Source of the DNA: CAYMOV01 sp964392085
GTDB lineage: Bacteria; Oederibacteriota; Muellerivitia; Muellerivitales; Muellerivitaceae
Reading direction: 5' to 3'
DNA length: 44,793 bases
NCBI GenBank assembly: GCA_964392085.1
Contig: CAYMOV010000015.1
Span: 1-44,793, forward strand
Position 1 is the stretch's first letter; every line of letters begins with the position of its first letter. Positions 1 through 7,348 of this stretch are shown piece after piece. Below the pieces are notes generated by a model that was not told the origin of the DNA, made no database searches, and worked only from the letters and a program-made list of their open reading frames with translations. The translations under genes and the position numbers were made by a program.

Positions 1-1
1 A

Positions 2-193
2 GGCACCCAGGCCCTGCTCGCCTTCACGCAGTCGCACCGGCCCCGGGCTTCCAGCCTGGCCCGGTTGGCCCAGAAGGCTTGGAACGAGGGGAAAAGGCCC
101 CCCGCCTCGGACCTCAAGCCCCTCTATATACGGATACCCACTCCGGACGAAAAAATTTGGAAAGATGGGCGGAGCGGGGTTCCTGGAGTTTAA
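2..193 (+). CDS. tsaB: TsaB C-terminal fragment (tRNA t6A biosynthesis)
   Basis: The frame is open from the window edge to TAA at 191-193 and encodes 63 residues. It contains the stretch SDLKPLYIRIPTPDEKIW, which resembles the PLYLR-type C-terminus of TsaB, the non-catalytic partner of TsaD in making N6-threonylcarbamoyladenosine on tRNA. The catalytic-like fold and the start lie outside the window, so the call rests on this tail and on rimI about 720 bp downstream. tsaB-rimI is a common bacterial arrangement. An AT-rich hairpin follows the stop. Confidence is moderate because only the tail is visible. Confidence 0.62.
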   Translation, partial: GTQALLAFTQSHRPRASSLARLAQKAWNEGKRPPASDLKPLYIRIPTPDEKIWKDGRSGVPGV

Positions 194-198
194 AACGC

Positions 199-231
199 CG
201 AATTTTTAGGTATTTGTTAAAAATTCGATTT
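199..231 (+). terminator. AT-rich hairpin after tsaB, possible terminator
   Basis: A perfect 10-bp inverted repeat (199-208 and 218-227, CGAATTTTTA and its complement) with a 9-nt loop is followed by ATTTTCC. It lies six bases after the tsaB stop. The stem is AT-rich and the T tract short, so termination is plausible but not certain. Confidence 0.4.
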
Positions 232-393
232 TCCTCCATGAACTCCGCTTTCTCCTCCTTTCGATGGTTCGAGGACCTCATTACGAGGGGGCCTTGGGGC
301 CCTGGGTAACGTCTAAAGGTGGTTCAAACGTTTGAGGTTTTGAGTGCCCGGGGTTATGATTCCCCCGTCCATTTAATCGACCAGGAGAAACCG

Positions 394-699
394 ATGACGA
401 CCGAAACGACCGAAACCTCCAAAGGCCAATTTTGGTTGGCCATCCTAGTAGGGATCCTCTTCGCCGCCGTCATCGGGGGCGCTTGCGGTTGGGGCCTCAA
501 GTGGGCCTATGTCGCTTGGAAATGGCCCGCCCAGACCAAGACCCTCGGTTTTATTTTCGCCTTGGTGCTGGTGCCCTTCGCTTTCATCCGCTATTACGTC
601 TACATCCTCAAGATGAAGGGCACCCTGGGACCGGTCTGCCCAAGCTGCGGCGAGATCAACAAGGGGAAGTTCTGCGGCCATTGCGGAGCGGGCGCCTAA
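394..699 (+). CDS. Small membrane protein with C-terminal zinc ribbon
   Basis: The protein has 101 residues when started at ATG 394, which has AGGAG seven bases upstream; an in-frame start further up lacks such a site. Two hydrophobic segments (about residues 15-40 and 50-70) are followed by a cytoplasmic-type tail CPSCGEINKGKFCGHCG. That tail is a treble-clef or zinc-ribbon pattern with two CxxC pairs that should bind one zinc. No enzyme function is visible. It sits between tsaB and rimI, two tRNA or ribosome modification genes, without an obvious functional link. The family is not recognised beyond 'zinc-ribbon membrane protein'. Confidence 0.75.
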   Translation: MTTETTETSKGQFWLAILVGILFAAVIGGACGWGLKWAYVAWKWPAQTKTLGFIFALVLVPFAFIRYYVYILKMKGTLGPVCPSCGEINKGKFCGHCGAGA

Positions 700-721
700 A
701 ACTTAACCGCCCCGACAATCA

Positions 722-900
722 TTTCACCACGGAGGTCACGCCCCGCGCGCTATATGACTTTCAATGAACGCGGGACAGTCCCGCCCTCCATATCATGGAA
801 TAAGGGTGGGACGGGGATCACGGAGTTAAAGAAATATCCTATTAAGACAATCTTCAAGAATTGCCTTTCTCCCCTGAACCCCGCCTTCCCCGTGGTTCAA
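722..900. repeat. CACCACGGAG-family inverted repeat pair
   Basis: The left arm TTTCACCACGGAG (722-734) is answered by CCGTGGTTCAAA at 890-901 in opposite orientation. A further CACGGAG lies between them, near 819. The same arms occur at 4541-4635 and 14801-14887, so this is a dispersed intergenic element. It fills most of the gap before rimI. Confidence 0.6.
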
Positions 901-917
901 ATGTTGGGGGCTTCTTC

Positions 918-1367
918 ATGACGATCCGGCCCATGCTGGCCGAGGATCTCGACCAGGTGGCCGCCATCGAGGCGGCCGCCATGCCCACCCCCTGGTCCAA
1001 GGAACTCTTCGAGGCCGAACTGAAACGCGACCTCGCCCGTTATTTCGTCGCGGAGGATTCGGGCCGCGTCCTGGGCTTCCTCGGCTATTGGGAGGCGCCC
1101 GGCGAGGCGCACCTCATCACCCTGGCGGTGGATCCCGCCGCGCGGCGCCAGGGGGTGGGGAAGTCCCTGATGGGACACGCCTTCTCCTACGCCGCGAAAA
1201 AAGGGGCGGGCCTGGCGACCCTCGAGGTGAGGACGAGTAATGAAGGCGCCCAACGTTTGTATGAGGCCTTCGGTTTCCGCACCGTGGCCATCCGCAAGAA
1301 GTACTATGCCGACAACCAAGAGGACGCCCACGTCATGTTGATGGAGTTGTCGCCCGAGCCACAATAA
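918..1367 (+). CDS. rimI: Ribosomal protein S18-alanine N-acetyltransferase RimI (GNAT)
   Basis: This 149-residue GNAT acetyltransferase is expected to transfer acetyl from acetyl-CoA to a protein N-terminus, classically Ala1 of ribosomal protein S18. Visible family features are the N-terminal IRPMLAEDLDQV strand-helix, the acetyl-CoA loop RRQGVGKSLM (V-x-x-x-x-R-x-x-G-x-G/A type) near residue 80, and the RimI-like tail NEGAQRLYEAFGFRTVAIRKKYY with D and E in the following loop. I chose ATG 918 rather than ATG 861 because the extra 19 residues are not family-like and fall in the repeat element. A GGGGG run precedes the start. The tsaB neighbourhood supports RimI over a generic GNAT. Confidence 0.85.
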   Translation: MTIRPMLAEDLDQVAAIEAAAMPTPWSKELFEAELKRDLARYFVAEDSGRVLGFLGYWEAPGEAHLITLAVDPAARRQGVGKSLMGHAFSYAAKKGAGLATLEVRTSNEGAQRLYEAFGFRTVAIRKKYYADNQEDAHVMLMELSPEPQ

Positions 1368-1432
1368 ATTGATAGCGGGCCCTCCAAAAAGTCGCTTGTG
1401 TCCCGGCCGCCGCTTCCCATAATGCCCCCACT

Positions 1433-2830
1433 ATGTTCCAGCTCCTCGTCAACATGCTCCGGGACGTCGGCGAAGGCCTGACCATCGCCTTCTGGCACCA
1501 ACCCGTCCGCTTTTTCGGGACAAAGCGCCGACAGCTGCGCGACGTTTTCTCGGGCCTCCACCCTTCCACCAACGTGGCCATCTACACGGGCGTCCTTTGG
1601 CTGATCCCGACCGTCATGGTGGACCAGTACAAGAGCCTCTACCTGAACCACCTGGGGGTCAGCGCGGGCGAACTGGGGGTCTACAACTCCATCACGCAGT
1701 TGATCCTGTTGTTCAGCGCCCTGGCGGGCGGGTACTTGGCCGACGCTTGGGGCCGCCGAAAGACCACCAACGTCTTTGATTCGCTCTCCTGGGCCCTGCC
1801 GGCCCTCCTGCTGGCGGTGGCACCCAACAAGTGGTTCGGCGTCGCCGCCGTTTTGCTCTACGGATTCAATATGGGCGCCAACGTCTCCTACAACTGCCTC
1901 CTGGTGGAGAAGAACTCCGCCCAGAAGAGGCCGGACGTTTATACGGTCCTCCAGCTCGTCAACATGTCCCCGTCCCTCGTTTTCCTGCCCTTCCTAGCGG
2001 GTTGGTGGGTGGACCACGCGGGATTGGAGACGGCCGTGCGGTGGATGTATGGCCTTTTTTTCACCCTGGTGGTTGTGGGCATCTGGAGCCGTTTCAAGTG
2101 GTTGGAGGACGACCGTCCCAGGGGCCAGACCCCGACCCGGGCCCTGAAGGACATCCTCCGGGGGGAACGCGGCGAGTACTTGTCCGCCCTAAGGGAATTC
2201 TTCTCCCGGCCGGCCTCGAAGGCCATGTTCTTCTCCCGCCTGATCGACGAATGGATGATGGCTTTCTGGCTCCTGTACGTGCCCCTCTATATGGTGCACC
2301 GCCTGGGGTTGCCCGCCGGCGACATCGCACGGGTGAACCAATTCGCGGTGTTCCTGGGGTTCGCGTCGCTCCTGCTGGTCATCCCGGCCATCCACAAGAC
2401 CCGGGGTTACCGAATGATCGGCTATGAGCAGTTGGTGGCTGGGTTGGCCGTCTTGGTCCTGCCTTTGGGCGGCCGGTACCCGGTGTTTTGGGTCTGCTTC
2501 GCCTCCCAGGCCGTCAGCGCCCTGGCGGGGACCTTCTTCTGGACCTTCACGGCGGCGGCCTGGGCCAACATGCTCGAGGGCTCCCAACGGCCCCGCATGT
2601 TGGCCGGTTGTTACGCCCTCATGCGCGTTTTCCTGGTGCCCGCCGGCCTCTTGGCGGCCTACCTCTATGCCGAGATCGCCCCGGAGGTCCTGCTGGGGCT
2701 GGTGGTCTTCCTGCGGCTGGTGAACGCAGTCCTGCTCCGCCGGGTCTCGGCGGTGCTGTCGCCCATGATCGAGAAGGACGGGCGGATTGAATGGAAAGAC
2801 GCTAAGATCGAAGGCGCCGTTGGCCGTTAG
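1433..2830 (+). CDS. Major facilitator superfamily transporter
   Basis: The product has 465 residues and about twelve hydrophobic segments, the usual size for an MFS secondary transporter. The loop between segments 2 and 3 reads GGYLADAWGRRKTT, the MFS motif A (G-x-x-x-D-x-x-G-R-R), which fixes the family. A long polar loop near residues 220-260 separates the two six-helix halves. The substrate cannot be read from the sequence, and no neighbouring pathway suggests one. The final codons (encoding AVGR and the TAG stop) lie inside a GCCGTTRGCC repeat, so insertion of the repeat appears to have reset the C-terminus. There is no strong ribosome binding site before ATG 1433. Confidence 0.85.
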   Translation: MFQLLVNMLRDVGEGLTIAFWHQPVRFFGTKRRQLRDVFSGLHPSTNVAIYTGVLWLIPTVMVDQYKSLYLNHLGVSAGELGVYNSITQLILLFSALAGGYLADAWGRRKTTNVFDSLSWALPALLLAVAPNKWFGVAAVLLYGFNMGANVSYNCLLVEKNSAQKRPDVYTVLQLVNMSPSLVFLPFLAGWWVDHAGLETAVRWMYGLFFTLVVVGIWSRFKWLEDDRPRGQTPTRALKDILRGERGEYLSALREFFSRPASKAMFFSRLIDEWMMAFWLLYVPLYMVHRLGLPAGDIARVNQFAVFLGFASLLLVIPAIHKTRGYRMIGYEQLVAGLAVLVLPLGGRYPVFWVCFASQAVSALAGTFFWTFTAAAWANMLEGSQRPRMLAGCYALMRVFLVPAGLLAAYLYAEIAPEVLLGLVVFLRLVNAVLLRRVSAVLSPMIEKDGRIEWKDAKIEGAVGR

Positions 2831-2943
2831 CCGTTGGCTCAGGCGAACGACTGCTTTGAATCCCATCGCGTGATTAAATCCCTCGGCCTCCAGTCGTGTT
2901 TTAGGGGCCAGCGGCAAACGGCCAGCCGCCAACGGCGCCGTTG
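2813..2943. repeat. GCCGTTRGCC-family palindromic repeat
   Basis: GGCGCCGTTGG at 2813-2823 is matched exactly in reverse complement at 2929-2939. The right arm contains a perfect 14-nt palindrome at 2930-2943. The interior also carries GGCCGTTAGCCGTTGG and AGCGGCAAACGGCCAG. A related element lies at 8881-8954. It supplies the stop codon of the MFS gene and ends 13 bases before the next start. Confidence 0.7.
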
Positions 2944-2956
2944 AAAGGTTGTTGAA

Positions 2957-3826
2957 TTGGGTTATCTCTACGCGTTCGGGGCCTTCCTGTGCATCGGTAG
3001 TTACCTCGTGCCCTCCCGACCCGCCAAGTCCAAGGGCCTCGCCTTCCTGCCGATCCTGGGGGCCGGTCTCCTGTTGGGGTTGATCCCCCTGGCCAAGTAC
3101 CTTTGGGAACTCTCCCGTTCCCCCAAATGGTTCGAGGCCTCCCTCTTCGCGGGGATCCTTTGGTGCGGGGGACAGGCCATGGCCAACATGGCCCTGGAGG
3201 AAATGAGCCTGGCCAAGGCCGCCGCGGTCTTCAACGTGAACACCCTCCTCAACATCGCCGGGGGCATCCTGCTCTTCGGCGAGGCGAAGGATTCCACCCA
3301 CCTTCCCCGGCTGGTGTGCGGGGGATTGCTCCTTTTCGCGGGGGCCGTGTGGGTGGCCTGGGCCCAAGCCTCGCCCCATCGGGAACGGAACCTGAAAAAG
3401 GGAATCGCCTGGAGCCTGGGCGCGGCGGTTTGTTGGGGCGTCTATTTTATGCCCCTGGTATCCCTGCAACGTTCCGCTCCCGACGCGTCGATGACGCCCT
3501 TGCACGAACTCACGGGTTTGATGTTGGGGGGTGGGTTGGCCGCGCTCCTGGTGGGGTTCCTCGGGGCCCTGAGGGTGGAATGGCGCAAGGACGCGGGCTA
3601 CGGCCTCTCCACCGCGGCGCTTTGGATCTTCGGCACCTTCTGTTTCATGTCCTCCATCGGCTATTTGGGCCTAGCCCGAACGGTCCCCATGGTGAACGCC
3701 AACGTTTTAGTCTATGCCTGCTGGTCCCTTTTCGTGTTCAAGGAATTGCCCCTCTCCCAACTGCCCCGGGTGCTGGGCGGTTGCCTGGTCCTCGTGGCGG
3801 GGATCGCCCTCATCGCCTCGGCTTGA
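2957..3826 (+). CDS. DMT-superfamily transporter, GRP sugar-permease type
   Basis: This 289-residue protein has about ten transmembrane segments arranged as two five-helix halves, as in drug/metabolite transporters. The start GSYLVPSRPAKSKG, the mid-first-half run AAAVFNVNTLLNIAGG and a following FGE (ILLFGEAK) resemble the GRP family of glucose/ribose uptake proteins (GlcU/RhaT-like) more than typical EamA exporters. The substrate is an inference. The start is TTG 2957 with GAAAGG eight bases upstream. It directly follows the palindromic repeat after the MFS gene; whether the two transporters are co-transcribed cannot be read. It could also be a divergent EamA protein. Confidence 0.72.
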   Translation: MGYLYAFGAFLCIGSYLVPSRPAKSKGLAFLPILGAGLLLGLIPLAKYLWELSRSPKWFEASLFAGILWCGGQAMANMALEEMSLAKAAAVFNVNTLLNIAGGILLFGEAKDSTHLPRLVCGGLLLFAGAVWVAWAQASPHRERNLKKGIAWSLGAAVCWGVYFMPLVSLQRSAPDASMTPLHELTGLMLGGGLAALLVGFLGALRVEWRKDAGYGLSTAALWIFGTFCFMSSIGYLGLARTVPMVNANVLVYACWSLFVFKELPLSQLPRVLGGCLVLVAGIALIASA

Positions 3827-3952
3827 GCCTTTTGTCATTTGGGGGCCGGGCCCTCCTCATAACGGGATCAGCCCTGATGGCCTCGGTTTGAACCCGAGCC
3901 GGGGGTTTTCGGCGCTTGACAACCCCCCTTCCAACCCCTAATTTTAAACGTT

Positions 3953-4528
3953 ATGAAAACCCACAATGACATGGCGCTCAAGGAATGGGCCATCGTGTGC
4001 CAGGCCCTTGAAGAAGGCAAACAGACCATCCTGCTCCGAAAGGGCGGCGTGGCCGAGGGGGGGGACGGGTTCAACCCCGAAAACCCCGAGTTTTTCCTTT
4101 TTCCCACCACCGAACACGAGTCCCCCGACAAGATCAAGGCCGATTGGCGTCCCCGGCTCCACAAGCTCGATAAGGAAGCCAAGGACCCCAAACGCGTCCA
4201 TTTCCGCCTTTACGGCATCCTGGAGGGCACCGTCAAGGTGACCGACTGGGAGGCCGCCAAGCGGCTGATCCCCTTCACGATCCTCAGCGACCAGGCCGTC
4301 GAGGAGAAGTACAACTACGGCGACTGGAAGGGCCTGCACCTGATGGTGGTGCGCATCTACTCCCTGGCGGTCCCCATGGACCTGCCCCGCAAGCCGGCCT
4401 ACGACGGCTGCAAGTCCTGGGTGCCCCTGGGCACTTCGCTCTACACCTCGGGCGCCTTCCCCGTGGTCCCGGAGGGGGCCTGGCCCTACACCCGCGACAA
4501 GATCATGAAGATCGCCCAACAAGCTTAA
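3953..4528 (+). CDS. DUF1802 family protein
   Basis: The 191-residue protein carries the DUF1802 signature: LKEWAIVCQALEEGKQTILL followed by RKGG, then FLFPTTEH, with conserved R, E and H residues. The function of this family is not established; it often sits near nucleases or radical SAM genes. There is no signal peptide or membrane segment. ATG 3953 and ATG 3968 are both possible because the domain begins at about residue 9; upstream DNA is AT-rich without a clear ribosome binding site. The preceding 126 bases hold nothing recognisable. The gene is followed by an inverted CACCACGGAG repeat pair. Confidence 0.8.
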   Translation: MKTHNDMALKEWAIVCQALEEGKQTILLRKGGVAEGGDGFNPENPEFFLFPTTEHESPDKIKADWRPRLHKLDKEAKDPKRVHFRLYGILEGTVKVTDWEAAKRLIPFTILSDQAVEEKYNYGDWKGLHLMVVRIYSLAVPMDLPRKPAYDGCKSWVPLGTSLYTSGAFPVVPEGAWPYTRDKIMKIAQQA

Positions 4529-4540
4529 ATACGACTTTTG

Positions 4541-4640
4541 AACCACGGAGACGACGGGGAAAACGGGGAAATCCTTGTTGGCTTAAGATTTCAACCCTGG
4601 ATTTTTTCCTCCCTGAGCCCCGTGACCTCCGTGGTTTATC
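4541..4640. repeat. CACCACGGAG-family inverted repeat pair
   Basis: AACCACGGAG at 4541-4550 is exactly reverse-complemented at 4626-4635, and ACGACGGGG/CCCCGTGAC extend the pairing, so the transcript could fold into a long hairpin. Within and after it, two imperfect direct repeats of the form GGYTTAAGRYTTCAACC lie at about 4579-4596 and 4647-4666. The element occupies most of the 176-bp gap before the Memo gene. Confidence 0.65.
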
Positions 4641-4704
4641 ACTTGGTTGGGTTTAAGTCTTCAACCTTGAGGGCGGAGGGAACCCCTCTTCAAGGAAGGG
4701 TTCC

Positions 4705-5541
4705 ATGAAACTGCCATCGGTCGTCGCCGGTTCCTTTTATCCTTCCCAGCCGAAGGTCCTCACCAAACTCCTCGACGGTTACGCCAAGGAACTCCATCCC
4801 ATGGAGTTGCCGGGCCAGGCCGTGGGGATGATCCTTCCCCACGCGGGATACGCCTACTCGGGCCCCGTGGCGGCCCTCGGGTACCTGTCCCTCACGGAAC
4901 AATACGAATTCATCATTGTGGCGGGTCCCAGCCATTTCGTGCCGTTCCAGGGCGCCTCGATTTTCGCGGGGGAGTCGGTCCAGACCCCCCTGGGCGACCT
5001 GGCGGTCGACCAGGAGGCGGCCCAGGCCCTGATGGTTTCCCATGAAAGCCTCCGGGAGTTTCCGGCGGCCTGGGAACGGGAGCATTCGGTCGAGGTGCAT
5101 TTCCCCCTGATCAAGAAGTTCCTGCCAAAGACCAAGGTCGTGCCCATCGTGACCGGCCATTGCGTGGGCCGTTATTCCGAGGCGCTGGCGGGGGCCCTGG
5201 CCAAGCTCGGCCGGACCCGGAAGTTCCTTTTCGTGGCCTCCTCGGACCTCAGCCATTACCCCGATTACGCAACGGCCTCCACCAAGGACCAGGAGTTCCT
5301 GAAGGCGGTATTGACCGGCGACCCGGACCAGGTGGACCAGGCCGACAACCGCATCCTGGGGGAACACCACCCCAACCTCCAATGCACCCATTGCGGCAGC
5401 GAGCCTGTCCAGGCGATCCTCCAATACGGCAAGGTGACCGGGGCCAAGAACATCCGCCTGATGAAATACCAGAACTCGGGCGACGTCACGAAGGACAAGA
5501 GCCGGGTCGTGGGTTACGCCGCCGTGGCGTTCTGCCGCTGA
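4705..5541 (+). CDS. amrB: AmmeMemoRadiSam system protein B (Memo family)
   Basis: This 278-residue protein belongs to the Memo/COG1355 family, related in fold to LigB-type extradiol dioxygenases. Motifs in order are PHAGYAYSGPV near residue 45, AGPSHFVPF near 72, EHSVEVHFPLI near 130, SSDLSHYPDY near 180 and THCGSEPV near 232, ending in RVVGYAAVAF. The His residues of the first two motifs and the Cys of CGSEPV match metal-binding positions of human MEMO1. The biochemical role of the bacterial protein is not settled. ATG 4705 has AAGGAAGG upstream. It is followed 88 bp later by the AMMECR1-domain partner; the radical SAM member of the trio is not in the window. Confidence 0.9.
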   Translation: MKLPSVVAGSFYPSQPKVLTKLLDGYAKELHPMELPGQAVGMILPHAGYAYSGPVAALGYLSLTEQYEFIIVAGPSHFVPFQGASIFAGESVQTPLGDLAVDQEAAQALMVSHESLREFPAAWEREHSVEVHFPLIKKFLPKTKVVPIVTGHCVGRYSEALAGALAKLGRTRKFLFVASSDLSHYPDYATASTKDQEFLKAVLTGDPDQVDQADNRILGEHHPNLQCTHCGSEPVQAILQYGKVTGAKNIRLMKYQNSGDVTKDKSRVVGYAAVAFCR

Positions 5542-5555
5542 TGAATGGCGGGTTC

Positions 5556-5612
5556 TAAGTTTTGAGTTTTCAGCCGAAAAAACTGAACACTTAAAACCTA
5601 GAATTTAAAACT
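5556..5612. repeat. AT-rich imperfect inverted repeat
   Basis: TTCTAAGTTTTGAGTTTTCAG at about 5555-5575 is followed by CTGAACACTTAAAACCTAGAA and TTTAAAACTT in the opposite sense (5582-5612). The arms pair imperfectly across most of the gap between the Memo and AMMECR1 genes. This is a different repeat type from the GC-rich elements elsewhere. Confidence 0.45.
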
Positions 5613-5629
5613 TCCGGTGGAGTTTTGCG

Positions 5630-6205
5630 GTGAACCCTAAGGATGTCCTGAGCGAGAACGACCAGCGGACCCTCCTGTCCCTCGCCCGTTCCTCGGTGCA
5701 GGTGGGCCTGGAGACGAAACAACCCCCGCCCCCGATCGAGGTCCTGTCGCCCCTCCTGCGGGAAAAAAGGGGTGTTTTCGTGACCCTCCACCAGGAAGGG
5801 GCCTTGCGGGGCTGTATCGGCTTTCCGCATCCAGTCCTACCTTTGGCCGAGGCCTGCCAGGAAGCGGCCTACGCCGCGGCCTTCGAGGACCCCCGTTTCC
5901 CGAAGGTCGCGCCCGGGGAGCTGGAGTCCATCGAGTTCGAGGTGTCGGCCCTTACGCCCCCCGTCCCGATCAAGCCCGAGAACGTCAAGATCGGGGTGCA
6001 CGGACTCATCATCCGCCAGAAGGGCCGCTCGGGACTCCTTTTGCCCCAGGTGGCCATGGAATACCGGTGGGATGTGGAGGAATTCCTGCGACAAACCTGC
6101 CGCAAGGCGGGGCTTCCCCCCGACGCTTGGCGCGGGGACGCCGAACTCACGGCTTTCGAGGCCCAAGTCTTCAATGAAGAGGACCTTCGCCGCAGGAACC
6201 GCTGA
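5630..6205 (+). CDS. amrA: AmmeMemoRadiSam system protein A (AMMECR1 domain)
   Basis: The 191-residue protein is a full AMMECR1 domain. It shows the hallmark LRGCIGF at about residues 60-66, AFEDPRFPKV near 83, FEVSALTPP near 105, and the C-terminal GLLLPQVAMEYRWDVEEFL plus KAGLPPDAW. The molecular function is unknown. Its recurrent genomic partners are Memo and a radical SAM protein, hence the AmmeMemoRadiSam name, and Memo is the preceding gene here. The start is GTG 5630 with GGTGGAG eight bases upstream. The two genes are separated by an AT-rich inverted repeat but are most likely co-transcribed. Confidence 0.9.
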   Translation: MNPKDVLSENDQRTLLSLARSSVQVGLETKQPPPPIEVLSPLLREKRGVFVTLHQEGALRGCIGFPHPVLPLAEACQEAAYAAAFEDPRFPKVAPGELESIEFEVSALTPPVPIKPENVKIGVHGLIIRQKGRSGLLLPQVAMEYRWDVEEFLRQTCRKAGLPPDAWRGDAELTAFEAQVFNEEDLRRRNR

Positions 6206-6309
6206 GCCTGCCCCACCAATGGGCCCTGTGCGACGGGCCCCCACGACCCTATAATCTACCTATCAATTAAGCCATCGCCCTTGGGCGAAAGTTCCTGGAG
6301 CCCCCTTCC

Positions 6310-6825
6310 ATGATTGAAATGAAAGTCCGCGGTATCGCCGTGGACCCCACCCTCAAAACCCCCGCGGTCATCCTCACGGACGAGGACGAGAAGCGATACC
6401 TGCCCATCTGGATCGGCGTGGCGGAAGCCACGGCCATCTTCATCCAGTTGAACGACCAGGCCCTGCCCCGGCCCATGACCCACGACCTGCTCAAGAACGT
6501 CATCGAGGTGCTGGGGGTCAAGCTCCAGAAGGTCGTGATCAACGATATCGACCAGAGCACCTTCTTCGCCCGACTGTTCCTCGACCAGGGCGGCACGAAG
6601 GGAGTCGTGGAGGTTGATTCACGCCCCTCGGACGCCATCGCCCTGGCCCTGCGGGCGGGGGCGCCGATCCTGGTCGCCGAGAAGGTGGTCATTAAGGCCA
6701 CCATCGCGGACAAGGACAAGTACAAACAGGAGATCAACGAGTTCAAGAAGTTCCTGGAGGACCTGTCGCCCTCGGACTTCCAGTCCGGTCCCGGCGGCGA
6801 GGGCTGGAAGATCCACGAAGACTGA
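6310..6825 (+). CDS. Bifunctional nuclease family protein (DUF151)
   Basis: The 171-residue protein matches the BFN/DUF151 domain: MKVRGIAVDPTLKTPAVIL, YLPIWIGVAEATAI near residues 36-49, RPMTHDLLKNVIEVLG near 57-73, and VEVDSRPSDAIALALRAGAPI near 101-121. Proteins with this domain include a plant nuclease and many bacterial proteins of uncertain role, so nuclease activity is not assured. The C-terminal tail (FKKFLEDLSPSDF onward) is typical of the bacterial form. ATG 6310 lies 104 bp after amrA; a TATAAT at 6250-6255 could be a -10 element but no good -35 is visible. Confidence 0.88.
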   Translation: MIEMKVRGIAVDPTLKTPAVILTDEDEKRYLPIWIGVAEATAIFIQLNDQALPRPMTHDLLKNVIEVLGVKLQKVVINDIDQSTFFARLFLDQGGTKGVVEVDSRPSDAIALALRAGAPILVAEKVVIKATIADKDKYKQEINEFKKFLEDLSPSDFQSGPGGEGWKIHED

Positions 6826-6839
6826 GTCCCGGGATACCC

Positions 6840-7205
6840 TTGGCCCCCGACCCGAAACCCTCCCCGAGACTCGCCTCACTGGATGAGCGGCACCTGGTGC
6901 TCCTTTTCCACACCACCCACGAGACCATGCACGCCGAGTCGATCCTGAAGGGGGCCCGGTTCCGGTTCAAGCTCATCCCCCGGCCCCGGGATATCCGCGA
7001 CGACTGCGGGTTGGGCTTGGTGATCGTCCGGGAGGACCGGGTCCAGGCCGAGTCCCTTTTCCCGCCCCAGGGGGTGCTCCCCAAGGCGGCTTTCACCATT
7101 GGAAAGGACGGGGTATGGACCCGCGAAGACTATCCGTCGGCGCCCAACTCTACCGGCTCTCCACCCTCGGCATCACCGTCGCCGTCTGCATCTTCCTGGG
7201 ATTAG
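6840..7205 (+). CDS. DUF3343 domain protein (putative Se/S carrier-like)
   Basis: The first 80 residues of this 121-residue frame fit DUF3343: LVLLFHTTHETMHAESILKG, then KLIPRPRDIRDDCGLGLVI. The Cys of the DCGLG segment is the family's conserved position. Members are small proteins proposed to carry selenium or sulfur, and the function here is unproven. The start is uncertain: TTG 6840 fits the reading frame but lacks a strong ribosome binding site, and an internal GTG near 6897 is possible. The last 30 residues (proline- and serine-rich) overlap the start of atpZ by 91 bp, which is unusually long and suggests a slipped or extended 3' end. Confidence 0.65.
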   Translation: MAPDPKPSPRLASLDERHLVLLFHTTHETMHAESILKGARFRFKLIPRPRDIRDDCGLGLVIVREDRVQAESLFPPQGVLPKAAFTIGKDGVWTREDYPSAPNSTGSPPSASPSPSASSWD

Positions 7206-7348
7206 GCGCGGGGGTGCTCCTGCAGAAGTGGTTCGGTTGGGGCAATTGGGTGGTGTTGACGGGGATCGTGTTGGGGGTGCTCTCGGGCTTCGCTGAGATG
7301 CTCCGCGAACTCATGGGCCTCCAGGGCCCGAAGGGAAATCCGAAATGA
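7115..7348 (+). CDS. atpZ: AtpZ/AtpI-type ATP synthase accessory protein
   Basis: This 77-residue protein has two transmembrane helices (about residues 18-36 and 44-62) with glycine-rich faces, GLGAGVLLQKWF and VVLTGIVLGVLSGFAEML, as in the ATPase gene 1 family. In other bacteria AtpZ, with AtpI, has been linked to Mg2+/Ca2+ supply or assembly of the ATP synthase. ATG 7115 has AGGACGGGG just upstream, and the first helix needs this start. It heads the atp cluster and overlaps atpI by 4 nt (ATGA). Its 5' end overlaps the DUF3343 frame by 91 bp. Confidence 0.8.
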   Translation: MDPRRLSVGAQLYRLSTLGITVAVCIFLGLGAGVLLQKWFGWGNWVVLTGIVLGVLSGFAEMLRELMGLQGPKGNPK

